DNA of 64,000 nt, taken from Algoriphagus sp. (GTDB taxonomy: Bacteria; Bacteroidota; Bacteroidia; Cytophagales; Cyclobacteriaceae). The translations under genes and the position numbers were made by a program. Below the pieces are notes generated by a model. The model was given only the letters and a program-made list of their open reading frames with translations, did no database searches and was not told the origin of the DNA. The DNA lies in NCBI RefSeq assembly GCF_013373065.1, contig NZ_JABXIN010000007.1:1-64000 (forward strand). The letters are read 5' to 3'. Positions within the stretch are counted from its first letter, which is position 1; the number at the start of each line of letters is the position of its first letter. Shown piece after piece: positions 35,408 through 45,827 of this stretch.

Positions 35408-38400
35408 TCAAATTTGTCCTCCAACTCCCTTAAACTTGTCCACAAACGAAGATATCTTTTGAAATACACTTTGTTTTTTTGTCAAATACTGAGGATTCAA
35501 CGGACTCATTTTCGGCAAGAGCGCATTGAGTTCTGTTCCGTTTTCGCTTGCGTATTCTCGTCTTAGAGAAGCAGAGATATATCGCTTTGCGGCCTCCTCA
35601 TTAAGATTTTCACCTTTTATTAACTCAGTTGCCTCAGATTTCTGTTGTTCTTGTGCATAGGTGAAGAAAGCATCAATAATGCTTGCTTTATCCTGGATGG
35701 AGTCAAGTTCGGTTGCATTGATAAAGTCTACCACTAAACTTTCTTTAGCTCTATTACCAATACTCGCACGAATAACTCTTCGGATTTCCTCAATCAATGA
35801 GGCTTTATCCTTGTTTTTCTTATTATGTTCAAAGATTAATTCAAGGATGTAATCAAGATTTATTTCTTGTGATTTCAGAAGATCTATTTCAAAAATAACA
35901 TCATCCCAATCAATTGTTGATTCTTCTGGTTCTTTACCGCTTTTCTCCCTTCTTAACCAATCACGAATATCATTATATGTTGAGCGATAATCCTGAATTA
36001 TTCGCTCAGCAGGCAATTCAATCTTTCGCATGGCCGAAATGTCTTCGTCAGTAACGAAATGATCTTCCTTAAACGCTTCTAAAGCTTCTGGATCGTTAAT
36101 ATCTATTGTTTGAAGTGCTTTTAATTTAGTGAACTCATCATAGTTCTGAAGTATGTTTTCTACTCGTAAATACTCACCAAACAGTTTTACAAAGTCCTTT
36201 TTATCCTTTTCAGTAGCTATATCTTCAGGATTAGGAAATTTCTCATTAAGCTCTTTTACGACTTCAACGTAACCTCTACGTGCTTCTCCTGTTAAAATGT
36301 CTGTGAAGCCTTCTAAATATTCCTTGTAGCTTTTTTCTAGTACTACATTTTTTGTGTTGCTATCTCCAAATAGTGTTATGGCATCTACAGTTGCTTTTTC
36401 TAAATCTCTAAAAGTGATAATATTTCCGAAGGTCTTTGTGGCATCATAAATACGATTGGTGCGCGAAAATGCTTGCATTAAACCATGATAACGAAGATTC
36501 TTGTCGACGAACAATGTGTTCATAGTAGGTGCATCAAAACCTGTAAGGAACATACCTACTACGATAATAAGGTCAACCTCTTTATTCTTCACTCGTTTCG
36601 CAAGGTCACGATAGTAGTTTTGGAATTCTTTGCTTTCAACCCCAAAACTAGTTTTGAACATGGCGTTATAATCATTGATAGCTTTGGTCAAAAACTCTTT
36701 CGCACTTTGATCCATTGCTGAAGGCTCAAAGGTTTCGTCAACAATCTCACCAATTGCATTTTGTTCTTCGTTGGCTGCATAAGAAAAGATGGTAGCTATT
36801 TTCAAAGGCTTTTCACTTTCTTTTTGAAGAAAGTTCAACTCCTCATAATAGCATTTAGCTGCATCCACACTGCTTACAGCAAACATGGCATTAAAACCAC
36901 TGTTACCTCCCTTAGTTCTGTGTGTTTTCTGTCTGTAATTCTGTAGGATGTACTGAGAAATCTCTTTAATACGAACAGGATGTAGTAACGCTTTCTTGTT
37001 CTCTGCTGCACTTAATTTTTTCTCATCAACCTCTGTTTCTATACCCTTAAAATGTGGGCGAACATCATTATAGTCCACCTTAAATTTCAGAACTTTCTCA
37101 TCTCTGATTGCATCTGTAATGACGTAGGAGTGCAACTCCCTTCCAAAAACGCTTGCCGTTGTTTCTGATCCCAAAGCATTTTCTGGAAAAATTGGTGTTC
37201 CAGTAAAACCGAACTGATAAAACTTTTTGAATTTTTTCTTTAGGTTCCTTTGAGCTTCACCGAATTGAGAACGGTGTGCTTCATCAAAAATGAATACAAC
37301 TTGTTTTTGGTAAACGGGCAAATCACCCTCACTTTTAATGAGGTTGTTCAGTTTTTGAATGGTGGTTACTATGATCTTATTATCATCCTTGTCAATATTC
37401 CGCTTTAAACCAGCAGTACTTTCTGAACCATTCACACTATCAGGTGAGAACCTTTGGTACTCTTTCATGGTTTGAAAGTCCAAATCCTTACGGTCTACTA
37501 CAAAGAAGACCTTGTCAATAAAGTCAAGTAGAGTAGCGAGTCTCGCTGCCTTGAAACTAGTTAGCGTTTTACCTGAACCTGTGGTGTGCCAAATATAACC
37601 GCCACCTTCATTTGTTGACCATTTTTTCGCTTCAAATGAACTCTTAATCTTCCATAAAATCCGTTCAGTTGCTGCAATTTGATATGGCCTCATTATGAGC
37701 AGCGTGTTACTCACATCAAAAACCGAATAGGTTAGCAGTACATTTAAAATTGTATGTTTCTGAAAAAATGTAGCTGTGAAATCCTTTAAATCTTTAATCA
37801 AAGAATTATCAGCCTTTGCCCAATTCATGGTGAAGTCAAAGCTGTTCTTATCTCGTTTTACTGTATTGGCAAAATAGCGGCTATCAGTACCATTTGAAAT
37901 GACGAATACCTGTAAATATTTAAACAATGAGTTTTCACTATTGAAGCTTTCTTTGCTGTAACGATGTACTTGATTAAAAGCCTCACGGATTGCAATTCCC
38001 CGCTTTTTTAATTCTACCTGCACAAGAGGCAAACCATTCACTAAAATTGTTACATCATATCGATTGGAATGTGTTCCTTTCTGCTCGAATTGTGATATTA
38101 CCTGTACTTTGTTTCGAATGATGTTTTTTTTATCTACCAAATAGATGTTCTGGATATGTCCATCATCAAATACAAAATCATAGATATAATTATCGTGTAT
38201 TTTTCGGGTTTTATCTACGATACTTTCTCCTGGTTTGTCTAAATACTCCTCTACAAAACGAGCCCACTCACCATCTTTAAACTCCATGTCGTTAAGTGCT
38301 TGTAGTTGCACTCTAACATTTGCCAACATTGCTTCCAGTGTGGTTATGTTTTTGGGATTTTCATAACCTTGATTTACTAAATCTTGGATGAACTCGCGCT

Positions 38401-38515
38401 CAAGTGCTGATTCGGTTTGATAAGTTGCGGGAGCTCCATGAGCTTCTGAATACTTCTTGTATTTTTCTAAGACGATGAAGTTATTCGATTCCGCTATGGT
38501 TTTATACTGCGACAT
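35408..38515 (-). CDS. hsdR: Type I restriction enzyme, R subunit (EcoR124-like)
   Basis: 1035 residues, full length for type IC HsdR. The nuclease domain has D154 and E168xK170 ([19 protein letters not shown]), spaced as in EcoR124. The helicase motor has Walker A at 310-317 (HTTGSGKT), DEAH at 411-414 ([12 protein letters not shown]), GFTGTP and QAFSRTNR. It translocates DNA when the target is unmethylated and cuts at a distance. Its start overlaps the end of prrC by 14 bp, so it is the last gene of the operon hsdM-hsdS-prrC-hsdR. All key residues are present, so the enzyme should be active. Confidence 0.97.
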   Translation of the reverse strand: MSQYKTIAESNNFIVLEKYKKYSEAHGAPATYQTESALEREFIQDLVNQGYENPKNITTLEAMLANVRVQLQALNDMEFKDGEWARFVEEYLDKPGESIVDKTRKIHDNYIYDFVFDDGHIQNIYLVDKKNIIRNKVQVISQFEQKGTHSNRYDVTILVNGLPLVQVELKKRGIAIREAFNQVHRYSKESFNSENSLFKYLQVFVISNGTDSRYFANTVKRDKNSFDFTMNWAKADNSLIKDLKDFTATFFQKHTILNVLLTYSVFDVSNTLLIMRPYQIAATERILWKIKSSFEAKKWSTNEGGGYIWHTTGSGKTLTSFKAARLATLLDFIDKVFFVVDRKDLDFQTMKEYQRFSPDSVNGSESTAGLKRNIDKDDNKIIVTTIQKLNNLIKSEGDLPVYQKQVVFIFDEAHRSQFGEAQRNLKKKFKKFYQFGFTGTPIFPENALGSETTASVFGRELHSYVITDAIRDEKVLKFKVDYNDVRPHFKGIETEVDEKKLSAAENKKALLHPVRIKEISQYILQNYRQKTHRTKGGNSGFNAMFAVSSVDAAKCYYEELNFLQKESEKPLKIATIFSYAANEEQNAIGEIVDETFEPSAMDQSAKEFLTKAINDYNAMFKTSFGVESKEFQNYYRDLAKRVKNKEVDLIIVVGMFLTGFDAPTMNTLFVDKNLRYHGLMQAFSRTNRIYDATKTFGNIITFRDLEKATVDAITLFGDSNTKNVVLEKSYKEYLEGFTDILTGEARRGYVEVVKELNEKFPNPEDIATEKDKKDFVKLFGEYLRVENILQNYDEFTKLKALQTIDINDPEALEAFKEDHFVTDEDISAMRKIELPAERIIQDYRSTYNDIRDWLRREKSGKEPEESTIDWDDVIFEIDLLKSQEINLDYILELIFEHNKKNKDKASLIEEIRRVIRASIGNRAKESLVVDFINATELDSIQDKASIIDAFFTYAQEQQKSEATELIKGENLNEEAAKRYISASLRREYASENGTELNALLPKMSPLNPQYLTKKQSVFQKISSFVDKFKGVGGQI

Positions 38516-39656
38516 TCTCTTGATTTACAACTTCTGTATTAGACGGTTTAAAGCGGTATATTTTTATGATTATTTCCCTAACAAGGTAACCCAATACTCG
38601 TTTGTCATTTTCGTCCAAAATTGAAACCTCTTCTCCATGGTGTTTGGAATGACTGGATAAATTGATAATGCGGTTGTAATATGCTTCACGAGCATCTCTT
38701 GGTAGTAATTCTTCCCAATTATTGAAGCCAAGAAAAGTAGAGGTTTTCTCAAATATATTCCGCAAAAAATTAAAATGGTATTTTTGAATTTCTCCTGATT
38801 CTATTGCTTTTTCAAGTTCAGCTAAGAGAAATAAGTGGTATGAAAAAGGGGAATCCTTTGGTTGATCTGCAAGAGAAAAAGTCCCATCAATTAATTTTTC
38901 TAAACGCCATTTCCTAGTATCTTTCACCCTATTAAATTCATTGAAGAGCACATTGTAGAATAATGGGTTGTGTGTGGTGATGATGAATTTTAAATCAGAA
39001 GTACTCGACTTAATTAGCATAGCAATATCGACAGCCAATTCAATAAGGTGGGTGTCATCTAAAGAGCTTACTGGGTCGTCAATGAATATATACTGCAAAT
39101 CATTGAATTGATCCGTTTCTCGCTCAGACACCTCTGCTTCGTTCAAAATATCAATGGTTTGCTCTAAAAGGCTGTAAAAAATACTCCAGATAAAGCAACT
39201 CTCTTCTCCCTTGGAAATTTTCACATACTCAGAATCTGAATCGTCACCAGTTTCAAATGAGAATCGTACTTCTGAAAATTCTTCGTTGAAATTTGGAGTC
39301 AATTTATCATTTGTGTACCGTTGAAAATGGGCTGATATATTAGGTTCTTGACCTTGTTCTTTAAGTATCCAATTAGTGTAGCTATTGGGCTGGATTTTCA
39401 ACTTCCTGTCAGTATCGTTATCCAAATCATTGTCCCAAAAGAATAAATCTTCTGTAAAAGCATTGTAGTAAAGTACCTTGATACCTGATTCGTCTTCGGC
39501 ATCAGAATCTTTGGGTGCAATCAATTCTTTGAACTTTCGGGATAAGCGTGTTTTTCCTGAACCGTTAAACGCATAGATTAACTGCACTTTTTTATTTGTA
39601 TCCCTTAACTCAGTTGCTATTTCTGTTAATGACTTTCCCATATTAAACCTCTGCAT
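38502..39656 (-). CDS. prrC: PrrC-type anticodon nuclease (restriction-linked tRNA-cutting toxin)
   Basis: 384 residues, close to E. coli PrrC (396). The N-domain is an ABC-type ATPase: Walker [13 protein letters not shown] (25-36), signature KISKGEE (147-152), Walker [14 protein letters not shown] (189-201) and H-loop THN (228-230). The C-domain has R320 and E324 (PRDAREAYY) with H336, H339, H340, comparable to the Arg-Glu-His nuclease triad of PrrC (R320, E324, H356), although the histidine spacing differs. The location between hsdS and hsdR of a type IC system is the PrrC hallmark. PrrC stays silent while bound to the restriction complex and cuts tRNA-Lys when a phage inhibits it. The start lies one base after the hsdS stop; ATG 39641 is an alternative. 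Confidence 0.85.
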   Translation of the reverse strand: MQRFNMGKSLTEIATELRDTNKKVQLIYAFNGSGKTRLSRKFKELIAPKDSDAEDESGIKVLYYNAFTEDLFFWDNDLDNDTDRKLKIQPNSYTNWILKEQGQEPNISAHFQRYTNDKLTPNFNEEFSEVRFSFETGDDSDSEYVKISKGEESCFIWSIFYSLLEQTIDILNEAEVSERETDQFNDLQYIFIDDPVSSLDDTHLIELAVDIAMLIKSSTSDLKFIITTHNPLFYNVLFNEFNRVKDTRKWRLEKLIDGTFSLADQPKDSPFSYHLFLLAELEKAIESGEIQKYHFNFLRNIFEKTSTFLGFNNWEELLPRDAREAYYNRIINLSSHSKHHGEEVSILDENDKRVLGYLVREIIIKIYRFKPSNTEVVNQENVAV

Positions 39657-39657
39657 T

Positions 39658-40824
39658 TTAATTAGGAAAGCTTAATAACATTTCACGGTAATACTCATAC
39701 TGCTTTCGTCTTAATTCAATCTCTTTTGGTAGGCCTTCACTGATTGAAGAAGTGAGAACATCAAATTTGTCCAAGATTGAAACAATTCGTTCTTGTACTT
39801 CCTTTGAGGGAACAGGAATTAATACTTTACTCAATCCTTTAGAATTGATGGAAGAAATTTTTCCAGAAGATATATGCCTTCTTATCTGATCATGGAACTG
39901 ACGTGTGCGCGTATAGTAGGCTACATATTTTGGATTTAATGAACTTCTGAAAGAAAAACAAGCATCGTGAATAACAACGCCTTCATCTCCTAACCAAGCT
40001 GTTCCCATGCCAATATCTTCGATAGTTTCACCTGCTGCTACAATAACAACATCACCTTTTTCAGCAACTCTTAGCTTTTTGTTATTGACTAGTTCTTCGC
40101 TTACAAATGATATGGTTTCATTCGCCCAAGTACCATAGTGTGTGTACATTTCACCGTAATGAATTGTAGGAACTCCTTCAGAGATTAGATCAGTTTTAAC
40201 AAAGCGTTTACCTCTTTGGAATTCGCCAATTTCCCCTAATTTTTCCTTTTTAACTTCTGATTCCTCAAAAATGAATAATTGTTCTCTATAGTAACTATAT
40301 TGGTGCTTCCGAGCGGTAAGCTCTGCGTTAAGCTCTGTGGTAAGCTCTGTAAATGAATCGAGAATTCGAACGATCTCTTTTTGGATTTTTAGTTCTGGTA
40401 TTGGAAATAATTTCATTGAGTATTTACTAATCCATTGTCTCTTGTGATCGCCTTCAACCAAACCACTCGGGAGTGAATTAAGCCAGTAGAATATATACTT
40501 TAACAAGACTTTACCCTCGTCTTTTGAAGTTATCATCTTCATGGCAGAAGATTTTGCCTTAAAGTCAAAATCAACCCATTTGTTTGCGGTTGTAAAATCA
40601 TCAAAAATTATGACGGGGTTTTCAGAAGCTTTGTAAATCCCTTCCGTTTCGTCTGTGTATCCTAGTATAAATGTTTTTCCAGCAGTTAAAACGGGTGTTT
40701 TAAACTTGTTACTGTAATTTTTCGATTCTACTAGATACTTTGTAGGCTGTTCGTAATTGGTGATATCACCTAAAGGCTGCCACTCAACCTTTTTGCCTCT
40801 TAACAATTGGTTTAAAAAACTCAT
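39658..40824 (-). CDS. hsdS: Type I restriction-modification specificity subunit S
   Basis: 388 residues with two target-recognition domains (about residues 10-140 and 195-340), each followed by a conserved helical spacer ([20 protein letters not shown] and [20 protein letters not shown]). The central spacer carries a short repeat [20 protein letters not shown], encoded by three 12-bp units, as in the EcoR124 family where the repeat number sets the gap in the DNA target. The gene overlaps hsdM by 4 bp (ATGA) and is directly followed by the prrC-like gene. The recognised sequence cannot be deduced. Confidence 0.95.
   Translation of the reverse strand: MSFLNQLLRGKKVEWQPLGDITNYEQPTKYLVESKNYSNKFKTPVLTAGKTFILGYTDETEGIYKASENPVIIFDDFTTANKWVDFDFKAKSSAMKMITSKDEGKVLLKYIFYWLNSLPSGLVEGDHKRQWISKYSMKLFPIPELKIQKEIVRILDSFTELTTELNAELTARKHQYSYYREQLFIFEESEVKKEKLGEIGEFQRGKRFVKTDLISEGVPTIHYGEMYTHYGTWANETISFVSEELVNNKKLRVAEKGDVVIVAAGETIEDIGMGTAWLGDEGVVIHDACFSFRSSLNPKYVAYYTRTRQFHDQIRRHISSGKISSINSKGLSKVLIPVPSKEVQERIVSILDKFDVLTSSISEGLPKEIELRRKQYEYYREMLLSFPN
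40317..40352 (-). repeat. Three 12-bp tandem repeats in hsdS spacer
   Basis: Plus-strand units TAAGCTCTGCGT, TAAGCTCTGTGG and TAAGCTCTGTAA stand head to tail and encode [12 protein letters not shown]-type tetrapeptides in the central spacer of HsdS. In EcoR124 and EcoR124/3 a change from two to three such TAEL units alters the spacer length of the DNA target. Slippage here could switch specificity without loss of frame. Confidence 0.85.
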
Positions 40825-42368
40825 GCTTCAATCTCTTTTATTATTGCTTCAATATCCGCACGTAGTTTGGTTATCTTCTTTACAGTTTGGTCTACTTCTT
40901 TATTCAGCTCAATAATGTTGACCTTTTCTCGATTATCCTTCGCTTCAACATAAGAGCTTACTGAAAGATTATATTCATTTTCCTCAATCTTAGTATTATC
41001 GATAGAGCATGCCACATGAGGGATTTCCTCTTTGTTTGCGAATATTTCCAAAACCTTGGCAATGTGCTTTTCTGTCATCACATTGTTGTTGGTTACTTTT
41101 TTGAAGAAATCTTCACCGCTTGCATCAATGAATTGAGTTTTTGTTTCTGTTTTATGTTTGGATAGCACCAATAAGTTGACCGCTATTGGAGTGCCATAAA
41201 ATAGGTTTGGAGCTAATGATATAACTGTTTCTACATAGTTATTGTCGACTAAGTATTTTCTAATCTTTTGCTCTGCACCACCACGGTAAAAGATGCCTGG
41301 GAAGCAGACAATGGCAGCCCGTCCTTTACTTGACAGATAGCTAAGTGCATGCAATACGAATGCAAAGTCGGCCTTAGACTTTGGAGCCAAAACACCTGCA
41401 GGAGCAAAGCGGTCATCATTGATCATGGTTGGATCATCGCTTCCAATCCATTTTACTGAGTAAGGCGGATTGGAAACTATCGCATCAAATGGCCTTTCAT
41501 CACCTAAATGAGGTTCTCGAAGGGTATCACCCAGAACAATATGAAACTTGTCGTAATTGATGTTGTGCAAGAACATATTCATACGAGCAAGATTGTAGGT
41601 AGTGTGGTTTATTTCTTGCCCGAAGAATCCTTCCTCAATAATGTGATTATCAAAGTGTTTTTTTGCTTGCAAAAGCAAGGAACCAGAACCTGCTGCTGGG
41701 TCATAAATTTTATTTACAGTTTTCTGACCATGCATCGCCAATTGTGCAATGAGTTTGGAAACGTGTTGTGGTGTAAAAAACTCACCACCTGATTTTCCAG
41801 CATTGGCTGCATAATTAGAGATTAGGAATTCATAAGCATCCCCAAATAAGTCAATCTGGTTGTCTTCAAAATTTCCAAAATTCAACTCAGCTACACCTTT
41901 TATAACAGCAGCTAAACGATTGTTTTTGTTCTCTACAGTATTTCCAAGTCTTGAACTGGTAGTGTCAAAGTCTGCAAACAATCCTTTTATGTCCTGCTCA
42001 GATGGATACCCATTTGCTGAACTTTCAATAGAATCAAAAATTGCTTTTAGGTCCGTATTAAGATTTGGGTTCGTGTAGGCAGTTTTGGCAACATTCACAA
42101 AAAGCTGACTTGGGTAGATGAAGTAACCCTTTGTCTTTATTGCATCGTCTTTTATTTCAGGTGTAATCACATCATCCGATAAGCTTGGGTAATTAACACT
42201 TTCATCGCCACCTTCAATGTAATTTGTGAAATTCTCGCTAATAAAACGGTAGAAAAGTGTTCCTAACACGAACTGTTTAAAGTCCCAACCGTCAACTGAA
42301 CCACGTACCTCATTGGCTATTTTCCAGATTTTATTTTGAAGTTCTTGTCTTTGTGCTATGCTTGTCAT
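40821..42368 (-). CDS. hsdM: Type I restriction-modification DNA methyltransferase M
   Basis: 515 residues, usual for type IC HsdM. The HsdM N-terminal helical domain (residues about 10-150) is followed by the N6-adenine methyltransferase domain with SAM-binding DPAAGSGSL (223-231) and catalytic NPPY (300-303). The C-terminal coiled region ([20 protein letters not shown]) packs with HsdS. It protects the host DNA and forms the complex that also holds the PrrC-like protein silent. First gene of the operon; it has a 980-bp non-coding region upstream. Confidence 0.97.
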   Translation of the reverse strand: MTSIAQRQELQNKIWKIANEVRGSVDGWDFKQFVLGTLFYRFISENFTNYIEGGDESVNYPSLSDDVITPEIKDDAIKTKGYFIYPSQLFVNVAKTAYTNPNLNTDLKAIFDSIESSANGYPSEQDIKGLFADFDTTSSRLGNTVENKNNRLAAVIKGVAELNFGNFEDNQIDLFGDAYEFLISNYAANAGKSGGEFFTPQHVSKLIAQLAMHGQKTVNKIYDPAAGSGSLLLQAKKHFDNHIIEEGFFGQEINHTTYNLARMNMFLHNINYDKFHIVLGDTLREPHLGDERPFDAIVSNPPYSVKWIGSDDPTMINDDRFAPAGVLAPKSKADFAFVLHALSYLSSKGRAAIVCFPGIFYRGGAEQKIRKYLVDNNYVETVISLAPNLFYGTPIAVNLLVLSKHKTETKTQFIDASGEDFFKKVTNNNVMTEKHIAKVLEIFANKEEIPHVACSIDNTKIEENEYNLSVSSYVEAKDNREKVNIIELNKEVDQTVKKITKLRADIEAIIKEIEA

Positions 42369-43300
42369 TTAATGTTATTTATTTCTGTGGTATAACTTCT
42401 TGTTTATGGGCAATTTTTTAAAAACGTTTAAAGGCTGATTTTTGCCTTTCTTTGTACATCATTCTACTAAAGTGCAAGGAATATCTCTTAGAATGTTCTA
42501 CCTCTTGCTGTCCTCTCTAGGAGAGGATTGAATTTCTTTGATAAAATCTTGAAACATTTTTGAAAAAGTCAATGCTTAAAAATAAGAGTTTAATTGAAAA
42601 ATTACTGTGATTTTGAATGAAAAGACTTCAAAAAAGTGATCGATTAATGCTATTTATTTATTAATGGAGACTTTTTGAAAAGTCCTTTCAAAAAGGATAA
42701 ATAGGTCATAACGGATACGTACTTCTTAATAAATTACAAAATTAATTTTTTGATAAAAAAATTAGTTTTTTATTATATGGATAAAATAAGAAAGTGTTTA
42801 AAACGCTCTATTATAAGTCTTTAAGGATATTTTTTTTAAAAAAAATCCAAAATTTGGAGAGAAGGAAATTCAGAAAATTTGTATCTTTGAAATGGAGTTG
42901 TGTACCAAAAACCCATGTGCATAATCACCTGTTGAACGGATGGGAAATCCCCATAAACTGCTGGTCAGAAGTCGGGTAGTAGCTGTATTCTTGAAATAAA
43001 AGAAATAAATAGCGGTGAGGTGTCCCCGATAGCTCCAGGAACTGGGACAAAGTCGAAATCTTCAGCTCGGACGTTTCGATTAATATTGAAATAAAGAGGG
43101 TAGACCGAGGTGGGTGTAGAAAGCTTAGGCTTTTGACGTACCGTGAAGTATAAGTTTTGTCTTGATTAGGATCGAGTACTTTTCCTTATTAACCAAATTT
43201 GAGAGATTTTGGGTAAGGGGAAGGTGTATCATTTTACTAATGAAATGAAGAGGGGTTTTTAACGGTATCTCTCACAGAGAATGATAGATATAATAAAAAC
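42369..43300. other. Long non-coding, hairpin-rich region upstream of hsdM
   Basis: No convincing gene lies in these 930 bases. The left half is very AT-rich and has a perfect hairpin (GACTTTTTGAAAAGTC, about 42670). The right half (42880-43260) is less AT-rich and structured: ATGGGAAATCCCCAT (42939-42953), GTCCCCGATAGCTCC with GGAACTGGGAC (43022-43048), TCGAAA/TTTCGA (43053-43079) and AAGCTTAGGCTT (43121-43132). TATCTTTG (42882-42889) matches the Bacteroidota -7 element on the plus strand. A regulatory or structural RNA is possible. Confidence 0.4.
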
Positions 43301-43336
43301 CAACGCAAAGAGATTTTTATAAGTCCCTTTGCGTTG
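43301..43336 (-). terminator. Terminator of the RecA-like ATPase gene
   Basis: CAACGCAAAG (43301-43310) pairs with CTTTGCGTTG (43327-43336), 13 bases after the stop codon of the minus-strand ATPase gene. A-rich sequence on the plus strand side gives a U-rich tail in the transcript. Confidence 0.75.
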
Positions 43337-43348
43337 TTATTATTTCAT

Positions 43349-44206
43349 TCAAAAGGGTATTGAATTCAATTTCGGCTTTATAGCTCGAATTTCCTCAGCC
43401 CTTCTTGAGAATGCCTCTAAATATCTGTTCTTATCGGTTGTTTCCCTGTAGAATCGATTAAGCTCATCAATGGTATTGATAGCTTTGATTTTACTCTCTA
43501 TCGGATCTACTGGTGATGCATGTGTAGGAATACCTCCTTCGCACCAATCCCTGATCTGACTCCCTGTTAGAGAAGATATTTCAAAAGGTATCTTTTGAGC
43601 AAAGAGCTGTGTCCGATCCTTAGAGCAAACTGCTTGATGATTGATATCCAATTCAAATACAATGGAGAAATCATATTCCAATCCGTCACGCTGTACGGCT
43701 TTTAGCCCTACCTTTTCAGGCACCTGCTTCCCGTTCTTCTCTGTAATGACATAATCCTGTTTGCTTCGAACAGTAGTTATTACGTGTGCTTGTGAGTGAA
43801 GGATCTTCTGAACCAATGCATTGTGTCTAGGAGTGATTTTAGCCCAATTGGTAAAGCTATTTCCTGCCATTCGTCCATGGATGTCCAGAATGCCTCCCTC
43901 ACCTTCCCATTCATGTGAGAGACTGTCAATAATGATTACTTCCATGCCAGAAGCTTCGCAGGTAGCAATTGCTTCTATGTACCTTTCTGGACTAAATGGA
44001 GGTAGTAGGTTTAGTACATTGTAATGCCCCAGATGGGAGTATAAATCAGCACTTTGATTCTCCGTATCAATGACTGCTATTTTGTTCCAGTCCTGACAAA
44101 GCCCATAAGCTAACAACAGGGAAGAATAGGTTTTACCACTTCCACTTGCGCCCTGCAAAGCGATTCTGATCTTTGCCTGAGAGCGATTTGATTTTCGTAA
44201 TTGCAT
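43349..44206 (-). CDS. RecA-like/Sak4-like phage-type ATPase
   Basis: 285 residues. A single RecA-like ATPase core: Walker A GASGSGKT (19-26), IDTENQ (46-51) and Walker B VIIIDS (90-95), followed by the segment GNSFTNWAKITPRHNALVQK. This layout fits the phage ATP-binding family that includes Sak4-like single-strand annealing proteins. The C-terminal 60 residues form a short helical domain (IKAINTIDELNRFYRETTDK). It probably helps replication, recombination or excision of the island. It lies 117 bp downstream of the integrase gene. Confidence 0.75.
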   Translation of the reverse strand: MQLRKSNRSQAKIRIALQGASGSGKTYSSLLLAYGLCQDWNKIAVIDTENQSADLYSHLGHYNVLNLLPPFSPERYIEAIATCEASGMEVIIIDSLSHEWEGEGGILDIHGRMAGNSFTNWAKITPRHNALVQKILHSQAHVITTVRSKQDYVITEKNGKQVPEKVGLKAVQRDGLEYDFSIVFELDINHQAVCSKDRTQLFAQKIPFEISSLTGSQIRDWCEGGIPTHASPVDPIESKIKAINTIDELNRFYRETTDKNRYLEAFSRRAEEIRAIKPKLNSIPF

Positions 44207-44323
44207 AGTTTTAATTGTTTAGAAATGAAAAAGGCACCCATTTCTGGATGCCTTCACATTTTTGGTTAGAAATAAATTGAGATTAACTTTTTTGATTAGA
44301 TAGTTTTTACCACTCTGATTAGA

Positions 44324-45535
44324 TTAAGTTTTTTGATTAGTGACTACTTGAAGGATGTGGTCAGCCATTTTGTCCAAGGTTTCCTGATCAAAGAGCTCCA
44401 GATAGATTCCTGTCACCGAGTTACCGTACTCATGACCCAGAGCCTCAGCGATAAGATCCTTGCTGTAGCCCAGTTTTCTAGCCACATTTGCATAGGTGTA
44501 TCGAAAGACATAAGTGGTAAGCCTCTCTTGGAACCCCATCCTCTCTCCAAGCAATTTGAGCTTGGTGTTTAGTCGCTTGGTTATTTGGGCTCTGGAATGA
44601 AGAGACTTTGTAGGATTTTCAAGATATTCATCTAGCATAATCCCCATTAGGGTTTTTCTATCATTCTGAAAGAGCTTGAGACATTTTTCGATCTCAGGGC
44701 TCAATATAATAGAATACATTTTTCCTGTTTTTCCACGCTTGTAGATAATCCGTCCTGCCCTGAGATTATCCTCAGTCAGATAGAGTAGGTCTCTAAGATT
44801 AATCCCTCGAAGCATAAAGAGGAGCTTTCCGACATTCCAAGCCTTAAATAAGGGGTCGTCCTTGTTTATTTTTGTTTGAAAATAGGTCTTGATCTCTTCC
44901 AAAGAGAGTACTCTTGGCACTGTTTTCTCTTTTTTGATCTTGTATTTTCTGAATGGATACCATTCATAATCTACCAGATTGTATTGAATTGCACGATTGC
45001 AAATCGCTCTAAAGGTTCTCATGTAGACTGCGATGGAGTTGTATTTATTTCCTCGTATTCTGAGTTCTTTTTCTACGCTCTGGAGATCTCTGAGACCTAT
45101 CGCCCTGAAGGAGCACTTCAGGTTGATTATTTTTGAAAAGACATTTAGTGTGTTTTTGTAAGTTCTTGCAGATCCTCCACGACCAGATTTGATCAATTGA
45201 TCAATATTCTCCTTCCAAAATTCCTCCACAGTGATTTCATCTGCTGATTTACGGAGAACAAAAGCTTTAATTTCTTCTAAGCTGAAAGGTCTGTTGATGT
45301 TCTCACTGATAAATGCTCTTAAACGTTTTGCATATTTTTCTTTGAGCTCATCCAAATGAAGCTGAAGAGCTCTGTTTCCAAGAACAGCTCCCTTTTTCTT
45401 ATCAAATTTGTTTTTTGGGACGTTCTCCCCAGTGAGTATGTCAAAGAATCTACCCTCATGCCTAATCCTTATTACAATGGAATAGGTATTGTCTTTTCTC
45501 TTTTTATTCTTTAGTGTGAGAATTATTGTAGCCAT
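44324..45535 (-). CDS. Tyrosine site-specific integrase of the island
   Basis: 403 residues with an N-terminal arm-binding domain, a SAM-like core-binding domain (about residues 100-190) and the catalytic domain. Catalytic residues: R243 (FMLRGINLRDL), lysine region K269-K272 (KRGKTGK), R345 in TTYVFRYTYAN, H368 (ALGHEYG) and nucleophile Y378 (TGIYLE). The usual first histidine of HxxR is tyrosine (Y342), which is common in Bacteroidota integrases. The gene points away from the tRNA and starts 188 bp from it. It should catalyse recombination between the two 74-bp att copies. Confidence 0.95.
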   Translation of the reverse strand: MATIILTLKNKKRKDNTYSIVIRIRHEGRFFDILTGENVPKNKFDKKKGAVLGNRALQLHLDELKEKYAKRLRAFISENINRPFSLEEIKAFVLRKSADEITVEEFWKENIDQLIKSGRGGSARTYKNTLNVFSKIINLKCSFRAIGLRDLQSVEKELRIRGNKYNSIAVYMRTFRAICNRAIQYNLVDYEWYPFRKYKIKKEKTVPRVLSLEEIKTYFQTKINKDDPLFKAWNVGKLLFMLRGINLRDLLYLTEDNLRAGRIIYKRGKTGKMYSIILSPEIEKCLKLFQNDRKTLMGIMLDEYLENPTKSLHSRAQITKRLNTKLKLLGERMGFQERLTTYVFRYTYANVARKLGYSKDLIAEALGHEYGNSVTGIYLELFDQETLDKMADHILQVVTNQKT

Positions 45536-45684
45536 AATTTTGAGGTGTTATGGCCTTCGAGATGTGCTAAAAATTGGATCACTTATTTGCCACCCTAAAT
45601 CACAAAATCATGATTCAAAGAGTGGCAAAAAGATGGTGCTCAATTCTTCTCTGTATTCTATGTGAGAGAGGATTAAAGCAAAAA

Positions 45685-45710
45685 AGCCCCTAGAATTAAA
45701 TCTAGAGGCT
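45685..45710 (-). terminator. tRNA-Asn terminator supplied by the island
   Basis: AGCCCCTAGA (45685-45694) pairs with TCTAGAGGCT (45701-45710) with one mismatch. On the minus strand it ends in a T run. It lies just inside the island next to the tRNA 3' end and replaces the original terminator now 13 kb away at 32671. Confidence 0.7.
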
Positions 45711-45714
45711 GTTT

Positions 45715-45788
45715 TTGTTTTGCTCCCCCTCTTGGGCTCGAACCAAGGACCCCATGATTAACAGTCATGTGCTCTAACCAGCTGAGCT
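45715..45788. repeat. att site, right copy (inside tRNA-Asn)
   Basis: All 74 bases are identical to 32693-32766. It covers bases 9 to 74 of the tRNA plus eight bases of 3' flank. The tRNA acceptor 5' strand (45790-45796) and the promoter lie outside, on the chromosomal side. Confidence 0.97.
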
Positions 45789-45796
45789 AAGGAGGA
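45723..45796 (-). tRNA. tRNA-Asn (GTT)
   Basis: The minus strand reads TCCTCCTTAGCTCAGCTGGT and on to TTCGAGCCCAAGAGGGGGAG. The acceptor stem TCCTCCT/AGGGGGA pairs (one G-U), the D arm is GCTCAGCTGGTTAGAGC, the anticodon loop is CTGTTAA with anticodon GTT, and the T arm is CTTGGTTCGAGCCCAAG. 74 bases; CCA is not encoded. It is the only intact copy in the window and the integration target of the island. Confidence 0.97.
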
Positions 45797-45827
45797 GTGT
45801 TCCGTACCGCTTTCCGATAACGTGATG

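Larger units (their letters stand above)
32693..45788. mobile_element. Integrative defence island in tRNA-Asn
   Basis: A unit of 13,022 bp between 74-bp direct repeats derived from tRNA-Asn. The intact tRNA and the tyrosine integrase (188 bp from the tRNA) are at the right end. All recognisable genes are on the minus strand: integrase, RecA-like ATPase, hsdM, hsdS, prrC-like, hsdR, an hsdR fossil, a GYF_2 membrane protein and DUF3871. No relaxase, conjugation, capsid or replication-initiator gene is visible, so it is a non-conjugative genomic island or a satellite. The element supplied a new tRNA 3' end and a new terminator, leaving the tRNA functional. Confidence 0.93.

Noticed and set aside
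42794..42979. A 61-codon plus-strand frame upstream of hsdM
   Set aside because: Composition follows the AT-rich to mixed boundary, with no recognisable protein pattern; the region is better described as structured non-coding DNA.
42880..43260. Retron non-coding RNA
   Set aside because: There is no reverse transcriptase gene anywhere in the island.
44324..45535. Inactive integrase because the HxxR histidine is missing
   Set aside because: Tyrosine at this position is frequent in Bacteroidota integrases; the arginines, lysine, late histidine and tyrosine are present.
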